A stretch of DNA of 64,000 bases from Salmonella bongori NCTC 12419 (GTDB lineage: Bacteria; Pseudomonadota; Gammaproteobacteria; Enterobacterales; Enterobacteriaceae), in NCBI RefSeq assembly GCF_000252995.1, contig NC_015761.1:992001-1056000 (forward strand), written 5' to 3'. The position numbers and the translations under genes were made by a program. This document shows, piece after piece, positions 19,371 to 27,468 of this stretch; the first letter of the stretch is position 1; each line of letters starts with the position of its first letter. The notes under the pieces were generated by a model. The model did no database searches, had not been told where the DNA came from, and was given only the letters and a program-made list of their open reading frames with translations.

Positions 19371-19436
19371 GTAAATGATTGCTTTACTTGTAGGTAGGCA
19401 TGCTATGTTTGACTTGTTGGTAAAATGATGCTTTAC
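19371..19436. promoter_or_regulatory. Right operator region (OR-like) between repressor and cro
   Basis: Two 17-bp imperfect palindromes with GTAAA...TTTAC arms: GTAAATGATTGCTTTAC at 19371-19387 and GTAAAATGATGCTTTAC at 19420-19436. They flank the divergent start region, so one would overlap the repressor promoter and the other the cro promoter. Confidence 0.82.
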
Positions 19437-19458
19437 TGTTGTCATCTAAGGAGGTCCT

Positions 19459-19686
19459 ATGACTGGTATTGAAAAAGCAATTCAAAAATTTGGAACAGGG
19501 GCTGCTCTTGGAAGAGCGCTTGGATTTTCAAAAATGACAATTTCCAACTGGAAAAAGACCGGGATTCCACCCGATCACATTCGTTCAGTTTTCGAACTTA
19601 CAGGTGTTACGCCACATGAGTTACGGCCTGACTTGTATCCAAATCCAACAGATGCATTACCAAGCCAAGAGGCATCAGCCAAATAA
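19459..19686 (+). CDS. Cro-like regulator
   Basis: A 75-residue YdaS/Cro-type helix-turn-helix protein (TGAALGRALGFSKMTISNWKKTGIPPDHI). It has a strong AAGGAGG ribosome-binding site and starts the rightward early operon just after the operators, the usual place for cro. Confidence 0.88.
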   Translation: MTGIEKAIQKFGTGAALGRALGFSKMTISNWKKTGIPPDHIRSVFELTGVTPHELRPDLYPNPTDALPSQEASAK

Positions 19687-19705
19687 CCATAGAGGATATT
19701 TACCC

Positions 19706-20026
19706 ATGGAGAACGCAATTGCACGAAAGTTAGACCCACCAGAAATCAACCCGATTGAGATAGAGAGTGTCCTGCTCAACCGGCTTGCATCAGTAGGGCA
19801 GAAATCATACGCCGAGCATATGGGCATCAGCGAGTCGACAGTCAGCAGGCGTAAAGCTGAGGGATATTTCTGCAACATGGCGAAAGAGCTGGCTTTTCTT
19901 GGGATTCAGGCCGCGCCACCGGAAGCGGTACTGGTATCCAGAAACTATCTCACAGCAGTAGAGATTCTCGCTGATGCCGGGCTAAAGGCTGAACGAGCCA
20001 GGCCGGATGCGCTGGGGTGGGACTGA
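19706..20026 (+). CDS. cII: CII-like transcriptional activator
   Basis: The start is placed at MENAIARKLDPPEINPIEIE after AGAGGATAT, giving 106 residues. The helix-turn-helix SYAEHMGISESTVSRRK and length match phage CII proteins, which activate the establishment and integrase promoters. It lies between cro and the replication genes as in lambda and P22. Confidence 0.85.
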   Translation: MENAIARKLDPPEINPIEIESVLLNRLASVGQKSYAEHMGISESTVSRRKAEGYFCNMAKELAFLGIQAAPPEAVLVSRNYLTAVEILADAGLKAERARPDALGWD

Positions 20027-20028
20027 AA

Positions 20029-20115
20029 ATGGCAGCAACCAAAAAGGCGAAAGCCGCGGTGAGGGGTCACCAACGGCTTTCAGGTGGAATTAACTGGATC
20101 AATTCACAGGAGTAA
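20029..20115 (+). CDS. Possible 28-aa peptide before the O gene
   Basis: A short basic frame (MAATKKAKAAVRGHQRLSGG...) fills the gap between cII and the O gene, ending in the ribosome-binding region of O. Real translation is uncertain. Confidence 0.3.
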   Translation: MAATKKAKAAVRGHQRLSGGINWINSQE

Positions 20116-20117
20116 TT

Positions 20118-21023
20118 ATGGCAAACACTGCCGAAGTAATCAATTTTCCTGTGCCTGACGTGGCACCTAAGGAGCCGCGCGTGGCAGATCTCGATGATGG
20201 CTATACGCGCCTGGCAAATGAACTTCTGGATGCCGTGATGTGTTCTGGTTTGCCGGAGACTGAGCTGTGCATCCTGATGGCCGTATGGCGCAAAACGTAT
20301 GGATACAACAAGAAAATGGACTGGATCAGCAACGAGCAGCTAGAGGAGATGATTCAGAAGCATCATACCCATTGCTCGACAGCAAAAAACAGTCTGATCA
20401 GGAAGAAGGTTCTGATTCAGGAAGGCCGCAGGGTTGGTATGAATATCCATATTTCCGAATGGCAAACTAAAAATAACGGATTCTGCAAAACATTAGCCAA
20501 ACCTGCTAAGAAAACCTTAGCGGAAGTTGCTAACGCACCTAAGCAGAAGTTGCTAACCACAAAAGACAAACTAACAAAAGACAATATTAAAAGATCTACG
20601 TCCGAGAATTCTGACGAATCCTCTGACAATCCAGGAAAGAAACCTCATGTTCTAAAACCAGAAGCGGCGATTCAGAGAGGCAACAAGTGGGGAACTGCTG
20701 AAGACCTAACTGCTGCCGAGTGGATGTTTGACCTGATAAAAACCATTTCTCCATCAGCCAGAAAACCTAACCTGGCAGGATGGGCTAACGATATACGCCT
20801 GATGCGTGAATGTGACGGACGAACACATCGCGACATGTGCGTGCTGTTTCGCTGGGCGTGCCATGACAGCTTCTGGGCTGGCAATGTCATTAGTCCGGCA
20901 AAGCTCCGCGAAAAGTGGACTCAACTCGATATCAACCGCAACAAGCAACAGACTGGCACAACTGCCTCTAAGCCAAAACTTGACCTAAATAACACTGACT
21001 GGATTTACGGAGTGGAGCTATGA
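20118..21023 (+). CDS. Replication initiator (O-like)
   Basis: A 301-residue lambda O-type protein: N-terminal winged-helix domain (DGYTRLANELLDAVMCSGLPETELCILMAVWRKTYGYNKK) that binds origin iterons, a low-complexity linker encoded by the iteron DNA, and a C-terminal part that contacts P. It overlaps the P gene by 4 bp. Confidence 0.9.
   Translation: MANTAEVINFPVPDVAPKEPRVADLDDGYTRLANELLDAVMCSGLPETELCILMAVWRKTYGYNKKMDWISNEQLEEMIQKHHTHCSTAKNSLIRKKVLIQEGRRVGMNIHISEWQTKNNGFCKTLAKPAKKTLAEVANAPKQKLLTTKDKLTKDNIKRSTSENSDESSDNPGKKPHVLKPEAAIQRGNKWGTAEDLTAAEWMFDLIKTISPSARKPNLAGWANDIRLMRECDGRTHRDMCVLFRWACHDSFWAGNVISPAKLREKWTQLDINRNKQQTGTTASKPKLDLNNTDWIYGVEL
20493..20556 (+). other. Replication origin iterons inside the O gene
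   Basis: Three 17-bp units follow TTAGC-N7-GCTAA: 20493-20509, 20517-20533 and 20540-20556 (the last starts TAAGC). Their spacing is 24 and 23 bp, and each is an inverted repeat, like lambda ori iterons within O. An AT/A-rich stretch (ACAAAAGACAAACTAACAAA) follows, the expected unwinding region. Confidence 0.75.
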
Positions 21024-21712
21024 AAAACATTGCTGCGCAGATGGTTAATTTTGACCGTGAGCAGATGCGCCGTATTGCCAACAACATGCCGGAACAGCAT
21101 GACGATAAGCTGCAAGTTGAGCAGGTTGCTAAGGTCATCAATAACGTGTTTAGTCATCTTATGGCCGCGTTCCCTGCTACCACGGCTAATCGCAGCCAGG
21201 CCGAGATGAACGAAATCCGGCGCCAGTGGGTTCTGGCTTTCCGTGAGAACGGCATCACCACCATGGAGCAAGTTGCGGCCGGAATGCGTGTCGCCCGCCG
21301 TCAGGAACGTCCGTTTCTGCCATCGCCGGGACAGTTTGTAGCGTGGTGCCGTGAGGGGAGTGGAGCACTCGGGGTCAGTGTTGACGACATCATGGGCGAA
21401 TACTGGCGCTGGAGAAAGCTGGTTTTCCGTTATCCGACAGGTGAGCAGTTCCCATGGAGAGATAAAAATCCGCTGTATTACCACGTCTGCCTGGAGCTGC
21501 GCCGCCGTGGAACTGAGGGGCAATTAAGTGAAATGGAACTTATCCGGGCCGCTGGCGACATCCTGCATGACTGGGAAAAGCGAGCTCTTGCAGGTAAACC
21601 CATACCGCCTATTCGTCGCGCTTTAGCCGCGCCGTCGCGGGATCGCGGTCTAACGCCAGCCGAGATGCTAATGGCTAAATACAAACAACGCAAAGACGCC
21701 GGTCTGATTTAA
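21020..21712 (+). CDS. Replication protein P-like
   Basis: A 230-residue lambda P-family helicase loader that recruits host DnaB to the O-bound origin. The sequence shows the family's N-terminal QVEQVAKVINNVFSHLMAAFPA and the FLPSPGQFVAWCREG segment. It overlaps the O gene by 4 bp. Confidence 0.9.
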   Translation: MKNIAAQMVNFDREQMRRIANNMPEQHDDKLQVEQVAKVINNVFSHLMAAFPATTANRSQAEMNEIRRQWVLAFRENGITTMEQVAAGMRVARRQERPFLPSPGQFVAWCREGSGALGVSVDDIMGEYWRWRKLVFRYPTGEQFPWRDKNPLYYHVCLELRRRGTEGQLSEMELIRAAGDILHDWEKRALAGKPIPPIRRALAAPSRDRGLTPAEMLMAKYKQRKDAGLI

Positions 21713-21725
21713 CAGGAGCAACCAA

Positions 21726-21983
21726 TTGAGCATTCTCACCATTCTAGATGTCGGTCTTGCCTTAATGGGGTGGCTGTTCATCATGTTCAGAGCGGGTCAG
21801 TGGTTTATCTCCGTTGCGCTAAAGCAATGGGATAAGCGCAGAAAGCAATCTCGTCGGCAAAAAGCAGTAAACGAATTTTACGATGCGTTTGACCTGTCCA
21901 GTATCGAACCTGGTACAACGGTTCGCCTAACGACTAAAGGCGATCTGACAATCATGATGTTTCGCCGGGAGGCCGCCCAATGA
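21726..21983 (+). CDS. DUF4752 phage protein
   Basis: An 85-residue protein from a TTG start behind an AGGAGCAA site. It has one N-terminal membrane helix (ILTILDVGLALMGWLFIMF), a basic middle and the end FDLSSIEPGTTVRLTTKGDLTIMMFRR, which matches DUF4752 proteins of lambdoid phages. It overlaps the next gene by 4 bp. Confidence 0.75.
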   Translation: MSILTILDVGLALMGWLFIMFRAGQWFISVALKQWDKRRKQSRRQKAVNEFYDAFDLSSIEPGTTVRLTTKGDLTIMMFRREAAQ

Positions 21984-22891
21984 GCAACATCGACAAACAG
22001 GCGCGGGAGCAACTGGAAGCCGCAGAACGCAGCATGGCAGAACAAAGCGCGATTGTAGCTGCTGCTGAAAAACTGGTCCGTTGCAAAGGTCGTTATCACA
22101 GCGAACTGAACTACCGGGCGCTTGCAAAACTGTTTGGTGTCATTACGCCGGATTTACCACCACTTGAGCATGAAAACGTTCAATGCGCAGACGCTGCTGA
22201 AGGGTTTCGTATCGCGCTGGCATCGTTGGAATCCATGACACCAGAAAAGCGGGCGAAACATGACGCCAGTATAGAAGCATTCAAAGAGATGTTGCCGCAA
22301 CCAGCACCGGTAGACAAAGAATTTATCCCTAAAAACCTGGACAAGGCGTTGGGTGTTGTTGGTGTTGCGTTACCTGAATCAAAGGAAGAGTTTAATTTCC
22401 AGATAGAGCGCTGGATACAGCGTCTCATTGATCGGGTTATTCGTTATGCCGATGAATTCAAAGAGCAGCCAGCGCCGGTAGTGCCGGATGAGTGCCCGGC
22501 TGAGTTATTGGCGTTCTGTGAGCAGGTGATTGATAGCCGTATCACCGCAAACGCAAAAGCTGATGAGCTATGGAACGACTGCCGCGATGCCATGCTTAAT
22601 GGCGATACTTTTCGGGGAAACTCAATTTCGTCAACCAATAATTTTCGGGGAATCGCGGAAACGTCAACCAACTCTCAGGTAATTCCGGATGGCTGGATAA
22701 GCTGTAGTGAGCGGATGCCTGAGCAAGGTGCTTACATTTCAGCGGTGTCAAGGCATGGTGAATACGTAGCCGGGCAAGTTATTGACGACTGGCTAGATCT
22801 GCATGATGGAACATCATTCGGACTTGATGAGGTGTATCTATGGATGATGTTGCCTCCACTGCCAGCAGCACCACAAAAGGAGGTTAAGTGA
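21980..22891 (+). CDS. Eaa/DUF551-type phage accessory protein
   Basis: A 303-residue mosaic: an N-terminal coiled segment (QAREQLEAAERSMAEQSAIVAAAEKLVRCKGRYHSE...) typical of Ead/Eaa-like proteins, a middle of unknown type, and a C-terminal DUF551 (GWISCSERMPEQGAYI ... WMMLPPLP). Such genes are non-essential and recombine freely between phages. Function unknown. Confidence 0.7.
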   Translation: MSNIDKQAREQLEAAERSMAEQSAIVAAAEKLVRCKGRYHSELNYRALAKLFGVITPDLPPLEHENVQCADAAEGFRIALASLESMTPEKRAKHDASIEAFKEMLPQPAPVDKEFIPKNLDKALGVVGVALPESKEEFNFQIERWIQRLIDRVIRYADEFKEQPAPVVPDECPAELLAFCEQVIDSRITANAKADELWNDCRDAMLNGDTFRGNSISSTNNFRGIAETSTNSQVIPDGWISCSERMPEQGAYISAVSRHGEYVAGQVIDDWLDLHDGTSFGLDEVYLWMMLPPLPAAPQKEVK

Positions 22892-22992
22892 TAGGCGTCA
22901 AGAGCAAGAGGGAGAGGTTAGCATAAACATTAATCAAGGCTCTTATGGGCTTTTTATTCTATTATAAACGGACTTTTTTTGAGGGTGATACC

Positions 22993-23319
22993 ATGAAGCC
23001 GAAGAAGCTAAATGCTGAGCAGCAATATCAAACAGACCTTGAATTGGTCAAGAAGAAGCCCGCAAATCGTACCGAGGCAAAAGCTCATTTGGCAGCGCAG
23101 TTACGGATTAGCAAGTACAAGGCGCAGAACTCTTCCAAAATTCGCGTTGGCAGTTTCAGGGGAAGAAAGAAGGTGCATTTCAGTAAGGCCGAAGAAGATG
23201 CCAGGGCGGCACTAAATAAAGCAAATGCCATTAGATTTTCTGAAGGGGAGGTTGAATCCGTTGATACAGATCGAATCTCTGAGAGTAATAAACGCTGGCG
23301 TGGGAGAACTGCTGACTAA
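22993..23319 (+). CDS. Hypothetical phage protein (108 aa)
   Basis: The start at MKPKKLNAEQQYQTDLELVK is chosen because GAGGGTGAT precedes it; a longer frame from 22945 is possible. Basic, mainly helical, no family recognised. The stop overlaps the next start (TAATG). Confidence 0.5.
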   Translation: MKPKKLNAEQQYQTDLELVKKKPANRTEAKAHLAAQLRISKYKAQNSSKIRVGSFRGRKKVHFSKAEEDARAALNKANAIRFSEGEVESVDTDRISESNKRWRGRTAD

Positions 23320-23426
23320 TGTCTGACTGGAATATTGCAGCACAATCAAAAGACAAGCAGGACAACGAGGCGCTCAGTTTTACCTACGAATACGCGTTTG
23401 CCCCGGAAAACCGCTACAAATACTAA
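23319..23426 (+). pseudogene. Short frame cut off by a TnpB-end-like element
   Basis: Encodes MSDWNIAAQSKDKQDNEALS and ends ENRYKY, directly where the repeat at 23427 begins. Coupling to the upstream gene (TAATG) suggests it was the start of a longer phage gene truncated by the element. Confidence 0.4.
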
Positions 23427-23609
23427 CCCGTTGCGGCGGGTTGGCGGGAGGGTAGATTATAATTAAAGCCCACCCAGATGGGCTTTTTAGCAAGGTTTAT
23501 CCGAGAGCGCCGTAAAACCCCGTTCTTTTAGGTCGGGGATATAAGGCGTGCGTGCCCTTGATCTTCTAACTAACCAAGAATTCCCTTCTTTTAGGGAGGG
23601 GAGTGTCAA
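23427..23609 (+). repeat. Orphan TnpB-element end (type B, copy 1)
   Basis: About 183 bp closely matching 39389-39566. It holds a terminator-like hairpin (aaagccca-cccaga-tgggcttttt), then CCCCGTTC-loop-CGGGGATATAAGGCG and at the end TTCCCTTCTTTTAGGGAGGGGAGTGTCAA. This layout resembles the 3' end and omega-RNA part of IS200/IS605 tnpB elements; no tnpB is attached. Confidence 0.65.
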
Positions 23610-24037
23610 TCAGGAATGTGTATTATAAATCCACTTATGTCCCAGGTATCCATCGGGACGTGATACCCTAATTCTTTCAAGCGATTAAATGTTGGCTGGA
23701 AAACGGATAGATAATCATCTTCGTTTAGACCCTCAAGATCTAAATCGTCGAGCTCGACACTGAAACTAGAGTGTCCTAGCTTTATTTTTTTACTTATCTC
23801 GGCGAATGTTCTCTTAAAAATGATTCTGGAAACTTCTTCTTTTGCTTTTTGTATGATAGCGACGGCCTCTTTGGCTGAAATCTGTTTATCAGCAGGGATT
23901 TCTCCTACAAAACTACCTTCTAATCTTTGAACAATCTCTGCGTTCATTGATCGGCCATTTCCCTTAGCGGCAACTTCAATTTTCTCTTTTAATTCAATTG
24001 GAAGTCTAATACGCAACTGCGGATCTTCTCTGCTCAT
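23606..24037 (-). CDS. Mnt-like ribbon-helix-helix repressor
   Basis: A 143-residue protein. Residues 1-45 (MSREDPQLRIRLPIELKEK then NGRSMNAEIVQRLE) match P22 Mnt/Arc ribbon-helix-helix proteins. The remaining 100 residues are unlike Mnt (82 residues) and unrecognised. It is divergent from an Arc-like gene and an antirepressor, reproducing the P22 immI layout. Its stop codon lies inside the end of the type B element. Confidence 0.8.
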   Translation of the reverse strand: MSREDPQLRIRLPIELKEKIEVAAKGNGRSMNAEIVQRLEGSFVGEIPADKQISAKEAVAIIQKAKEEVSRIIFKRTFAEISKKIKLGHSSFSVELDDLDLEGLNEDDYLSVFQPTFNRLKELGYHVPMDTWDISGFIIHIPD

Positions 24038-24077
24038 TTTTCACGAACACCTTAGAAAGTTCACAATATGTAAATTA

Positions 24078-24150
24078 TGCCCCACCGTGGGGTTGACAGC
24101 AATGACGCACGGTGTGACAATCAAATTGCCCCACCGTGAGGCAATTTAAG
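24078..24150. promoter_or_regulatory. immI-like operator region with GCCCCACCGTG repeats
   Basis: Between the divergent Mnt-like and Arc-like genes GCCCCACCGTGGGG (24079-24092) and GCCCCACCGTGAGG (24128-24141) occur with a related GCACGGTGTG in inverse sense between them. These are good candidates for Mnt-like and Arc-like operators controlling the antirepressor. Confidence 0.6.
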
Positions 24151-24159
24151 GGGGTGGAG

Positions 24160-24327
24160 ATGGAAAAAGCAAAAGACATGTATCAACGCAAGGTTCGTTT
24201 TCCAGAGGATGTAAGGAAGGCGATTGAAAGAAATGGGGAAGAAGAGTGTCGGCAGTTCAACACGGAACTTATTTATCAATTGAGGAAAGTGTACGGACTG
24301 GTTAGAGAGAAGAATGCTAGGACATAA
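24160..24327 (+). CDS. Arc-like ribbon-helix-helix protein
   Basis: A 55-residue protein from ATG behind GGGGTGG. The beta strand YQRKVRFPEDVRKAI and helix CRQFNTELIYQLRKVYG are those of Arc-type dimeric repressors. In P22 Arc shuts down ant transcription; the gene precedes the antirepressor here also. Confidence 0.75.
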   Translation: MEKAKDMYQRKVRFPEDVRKAIERNGEEECRQFNTELIYQLRKVYGLVREKNART

Positions 24328-24400
24328 AAATGGCGAAGCCCAGCAGTGCGCTAACACTAACCGGGCCTCTATCGAAGATAACCGCAAAGGAAATATCGAC

Positions 24401-25228
24401 ATGCCTAATTTAGCAATAAAACCTACTGAATGCACTATCAACGTCCCGTTTTACGGTTCTGAGCTTTATGTGGTTAACCATAACGACGAGCCGTACACCC
24501 CAATGAAACCGATCGTTGAGGGTATGGGCATGGATTGGAAAAGCCAATTCATCAAATTAAAACAGAGATTTAAAACCTGCGTGGTGGATATCACCATTCA
24601 GCTACCCGGGGATAACCAACGGCGTAGTGTTATCTGCCTCGCCTTGCGTAAGTTGTCCGCATGGCTAAACACAATCAGCCCAAACAAGGTTCGTCCAGAA
24701 ATCTGCGAGCGCGTTATTCGTTATCAGGAAGAGTGTGACGATGTGCTCTATGAATACTGGACTAAGAGGCAGGTAATTAACCCGCGCAAATCGGAAACGA
24801 ACGTTGACGATCGTACTCCATTGCGCGGCCTGGTAAACCGCATCATGGGTAAAACCGGTATTCACTATCAGACCCTTTACAAAATGATCCACCGAGAGTT
24901 TGGCGTGAATCATATTGATGAATTGACAGGGAAACTGATTGCTGAGGCGATGGAATACCTTGCGGGGAAAGTTCTGGAAGGTGAGTTATTACCAAAAGAC
25001 CAAGGCAGATCCACGCTTTCATCCGCAATCCCCAAACATGGGCCTGGTAGGGTACTGCTTAACCTGAATGAAAACGGTCAGGTTAAGGACACTTATCCGT
25101 TAACTGAGGATCAGGTAGTCATGTCATTTGATGCATTTGTCAGCTATTTCAGGAAAAAGGGATGGGTAGTGGCCCCAAGGGATGAGGTAGCAAAAGGAAT
25201 AATGGGGGCAATACAGGTTTTATCGTAG
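24401..25228 (+). CDS. P22-type antirepressor Ant
   Basis: The start MPNLAIKPTECTINVPFYGS follows AAAGGAAA; an in-frame extension to 24314 is possible. The 275 residues include the P22_AR_N domain (about 10-125: PFYGSELYVVNHNDEPYTPMKPIVEGMGMDWKSQFIKL) and a C-terminal part with LVNRIMGKTGIHYQTLYKMIHREFGV. Ant would inactivate prophage repressors. Confidence 0.88.
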   Translation: MPNLAIKPTECTINVPFYGSELYVVNHNDEPYTPMKPIVEGMGMDWKSQFIKLKQRFKTCVVDITIQLPGDNQRRSVICLALRKLSAWLNTISPNKVRPEICERVIRYQEECDDVLYEYWTKRQVINPRKSETNVDDRTPLRGLVNRIMGKTGIHYQTLYKMIHREFGVNHIDELTGKLIAEAMEYLAGKVLEGELLPKDQGRSTLSSAIPKHGPGRVLLNLNENGQVKDTYPLTEDQVVMSFDAFVSYFRKKGWVVAPRDEVAKGIMGAIQVLS

Positions 25229-25300
25229 CAAAAAAGAAAAACCGCCAGTTGCTGCTGGCGGCCTATGTCACAAACCCTATCATCACATAAGGAATGTCGA

Positions 25301-26047
25301 ATGACTTGTAAGAATGTAGCAAAGCTCGGATCTGTTGTCACGGATAAAACCATTGATAGCCAGTACCTGCTTGAGATGGTAAATCACGCTCGTAAACAGT
25401 GCGGTGAAAAAGAAGTCCGCAACAACGACTTTATTGGACGTATTAAGGATGAGCTTGAAGGTGAGCACTACGAAATTTTCGTAGTTCAAAAAGCAAACAA
25501 AACAACCTCTGAAAAAATTGTTATGTCAATTAAGCAAGCCCTTCGAGTGGCCGCTCGTGAATCAAAAGCGGTGCGTCGCTCCCTGGTCGATAAACTGGAA
25601 GACATGCAATCCATCCAGATTCCTGCGCAAAGTAATTCCGGTCTTTCTGAATACCGTCTTGCAAAGGCCGAACAGTTGAAAGCGCTGGCGCTGGAGAAAA
25701 ATATCGTATCCGCTCGTAAGTTGATGGTGATGCTGCCCCGTCTTGACCCTATGTCCCACCAGACGCTGGCGGCTTCGCTGATTAATCCGATTATCGGTTA
25801 TGACGCGATCCCCTTACCAGTGATTGAAGAGCATTACTACACCGCAGCGGAAGTGGGTGAGAAAATCGGTGTCAGCGCCAATAAAATCGGTCGCATCGCT
25901 AACGCAAACAACCTTAAAACTGAGCAGTACGGCAAGTTCTTCCTGGATAAATCCGCGTACTCCAGTAAGCAGGTCGAGGCGTTCCGCTACAACACAGAAG
26001 GGATCGAGGCGCTCCGCCATTTGATTCAAGGTGTTGATGTGGCATAA
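25301..26047 (+). CDS. Phage antirepressor-like protein
   Basis: A 248-residue product with start MTCKNVAKLGSVVTDKTIDS after AAGGAATG. The N-terminal third looks Rha/antirepressor-like (SQYLLEMVNHARKQCG...RIKDELEG), and the C-terminal part contains a helix-turn-helix-like EVGEKIGVSANKIGRIANAN. It follows ant with only about 70 bp between. Assignment to a specific family is uncertain. Confidence 0.6.
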   Translation: MTCKNVAKLGSVVTDKTIDSQYLLEMVNHARKQCGEKEVRNNDFIGRIKDELEGEHYEIFVVQKANKTTSEKIVMSIKQALRVAARESKAVRRSLVDKLEDMQSIQIPAQSNSGLSEYRLAKAEQLKALALEKNIVSARKLMVMLPRLDPMSHQTLAASLINPIIGYDAIPLPVIEEHYYTAAEVGEKIGVSANKIGRIANANNLKTEQYGKFFLDKSAYSSKQVEAFRYNTEGIEALRHLIQGVDVA

Positions 26048-26068
26048 GAATCACAACTCAGAAAGTCT

Positions 26069-26111
26069 AACCCGCCCATTGCTGGGAATTCCTCGGCAAT
26101 GGGCGGGTTTT
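26069..26111 (+). terminator. Terminator after the antirepressor-like gene
   Basis: A long hairpin with arms AACCCGCCCATTGC and GCAATGGGCGGGTT followed by TT ends the rightward immI-like transcript just before the SOS-controlled unit. Confidence 0.85.
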
Positions 26112-26195
26112 CCGCTTAAAATCTGATATGAAACAACATGCTAGCTTTTGCAAAAAGTGCTATTCACCTCTTGAATATTCTTTCTAACATGTATA

Positions 26196-26211
26196 CTGTG
26201 TTTATATACAG
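26196..26211. promoter_or_regulatory. LexA box of the dinI-like operon
   Basis: CTGTGTTTATATACAG matches CTGT-N8-ACAG, 21 bp upstream of the dinI-like ATG. It puts this prophage operon under the host SOS response. Confidence 0.92.
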
Positions 26212-26232
26212 TAGTTAAATGTAGAGGGAATT

Positions 26233-26466
26233 ATGAGAATTGAGCTTGTTATCAGCCGGACAAAACAGCTTCCGGAAGGTGCCGTTCCTGCACTTGAAAA
26301 AGAATTAATTACCCGTCTCCAGAATCAGTATGAAAACTGCAACTTAACCATCCGTCGAGGCAGTCAGGATGGTCTGAGTATCATCGGCGCCGCTGATGGC
26401 GATAAAAAACGTATACAGAGCATTCTGCAGGAAACGTGGGAAAGCGCTGACGACTGGTTTTATTAA
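26233..26466 (+). CDS. DinI-like protein
   Basis: A 77-residue DinI-family protein (MRIELVISRTKQLPEGAVPA ... ILQETWESADDWFY). Host DinI binds and modulates RecA filaments. The LexA box directly upstream makes it SOS-inducible. In Gifsy-type prophages such genes lead an operon that also encodes the antirepressor. Confidence 0.9.
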   Translation: MRIELVISRTKQLPEGAVPALEKELITRLQNQYENCNLTIRRGSQDGLSIIGAADGDKKRIQSILQETWESADDWFY

Positions 26467-26582
26467 CATTGCGCTTAATGCTGGCGCGCATTTTTCAGAA
26501 TACCGCAATTTGCGTATCCCTTTGATGCTGCTGCCGACAATTTTTAACCGCGTCTGTACATCGCCTGAAGGGAGAACAAAAA

Positions 26583-26831
26583 TTGAGTAATTCAGCTTTG
26601 CAAAAGTCAGAAGATAGCTGGTATGACATTGTAAGAAGATCTGATGGCTGCGTGGTGTTTAGCTTTCCATCATCAGGCAGGCATCTTATCTATCGTGTAA
26701 ATGGCATGGTATCTATGCGTCCTTTGCTGGATGATGAAGAAGTTTTTACTCCCAACGGTTTTGTGCATTTTATTCGCCGTCTCGGCTACCGGGTAACACC
26801 ACCTTCTGATAATATGAAATCAACGGCCTGA
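26583..26831 (+). CDS. Small protein, candidate SOS-controlled antirepressor
   Basis: An 82-residue protein from a TTG start with GGGAG upstream. No family is recognised with certainty. It is the second gene behind the LexA box, the position of the GfoA/GftA-type antirepressors of Gifsy prophages, which inactivate short non-cleavable repressors like the one encoded here. Function is therefore inferred from position and size. Confidence 0.5.
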   Translation: MSNSALQKSEDSWYDIVRRSDGCVVFSFPSSGRHLIYRVNGMVSMRPLLDDEEVFTPNGFVHFIRRLGYRVTPPSDNMKSTA

Positions 26832-26865
26832 ACAACCGTTAACCTTCTGCGCCACGGAGAACACC

Positions 26866-27468
26866 ATGGCGCACGAATTACAACTCATCAAGCAGTCATC
26901 TGGAATTCTGATCCCCGCAACGCCGGAGACCAGTGATATTCTGCAATCAAAAATCAAACTCGGCGCCGTGCTGGTGGCTGAGTTCCGTCAGGTGAGGAAT
27001 CCTGCATTCCATCGCCGCTTTTTCGCGTTGCTTAATCTTGGGTTTGAATACTGGGAACCCACCGGCGGCGCCATTTCTGCCAATGAGCGCAAACTGGTAA
27101 ACGGTTATGCAAAGTTTCTCGCTGCATATGGCGGGAATGAAAGCGCATTACTGGATGCGGCTGAACAGTATCTGGAACAGATTGCAAACCGCCGGGTAAC
27201 AAACGGGATTAGCCTGTGTAAATCATTCGATGCCTACCGCGCATGGGTGACGGTTGAGGCTGGTCACTATGACGCCATCCAGTTACCGGACGGCACCCTT
27301 CGCAAACATCCCCGCAGCATCGCTTTTTCCAGTATGGATGAGGTCGAATTTCAGCAGGTGTATAAATCTGCGCTTGATGTTCTCTGGCGCTGGATTTTAT
27401 CACGTACATTCCGTACTCAGCGCGAGGCCGAGAACGCTGCCGCCCAGCTCATGAGCTTTGCGGGGTGA
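26866..27468 (+). CDS. DUF1367 phage protein
   Basis: A 200-residue member of DUF1367, a nin-region family of lambdoid phages (LGAVLVAEFRQVRNPAFHRRFFALLNLGFEYWEP). Function unknown. It overlaps the next gene by 4 bp. Confidence 0.82.
   Translation: MAHELQLIKQSSGILIPATPETSDILQSKIKLGAVLVAEFRQVRNPAFHRRFFALLNLGFEYWEPTGGAISANERKLVNGYAKFLAAYGGNESALLDAAEQYLEQIANRRVTNGISLCKSFDAYRAWVTVEAGHYDAIQLPDGTLRKHPRSIAFSSMDEVEFQQVYKSALDVLWRWILSRTFRTQREAENAAAQLMSFAG

Noticed and set aside
24314..24400. N-terminal extension of Ant
   Set aside because: The extension has no family similarity and a good ribosome-binding site stands before the internal ATG at 24401.
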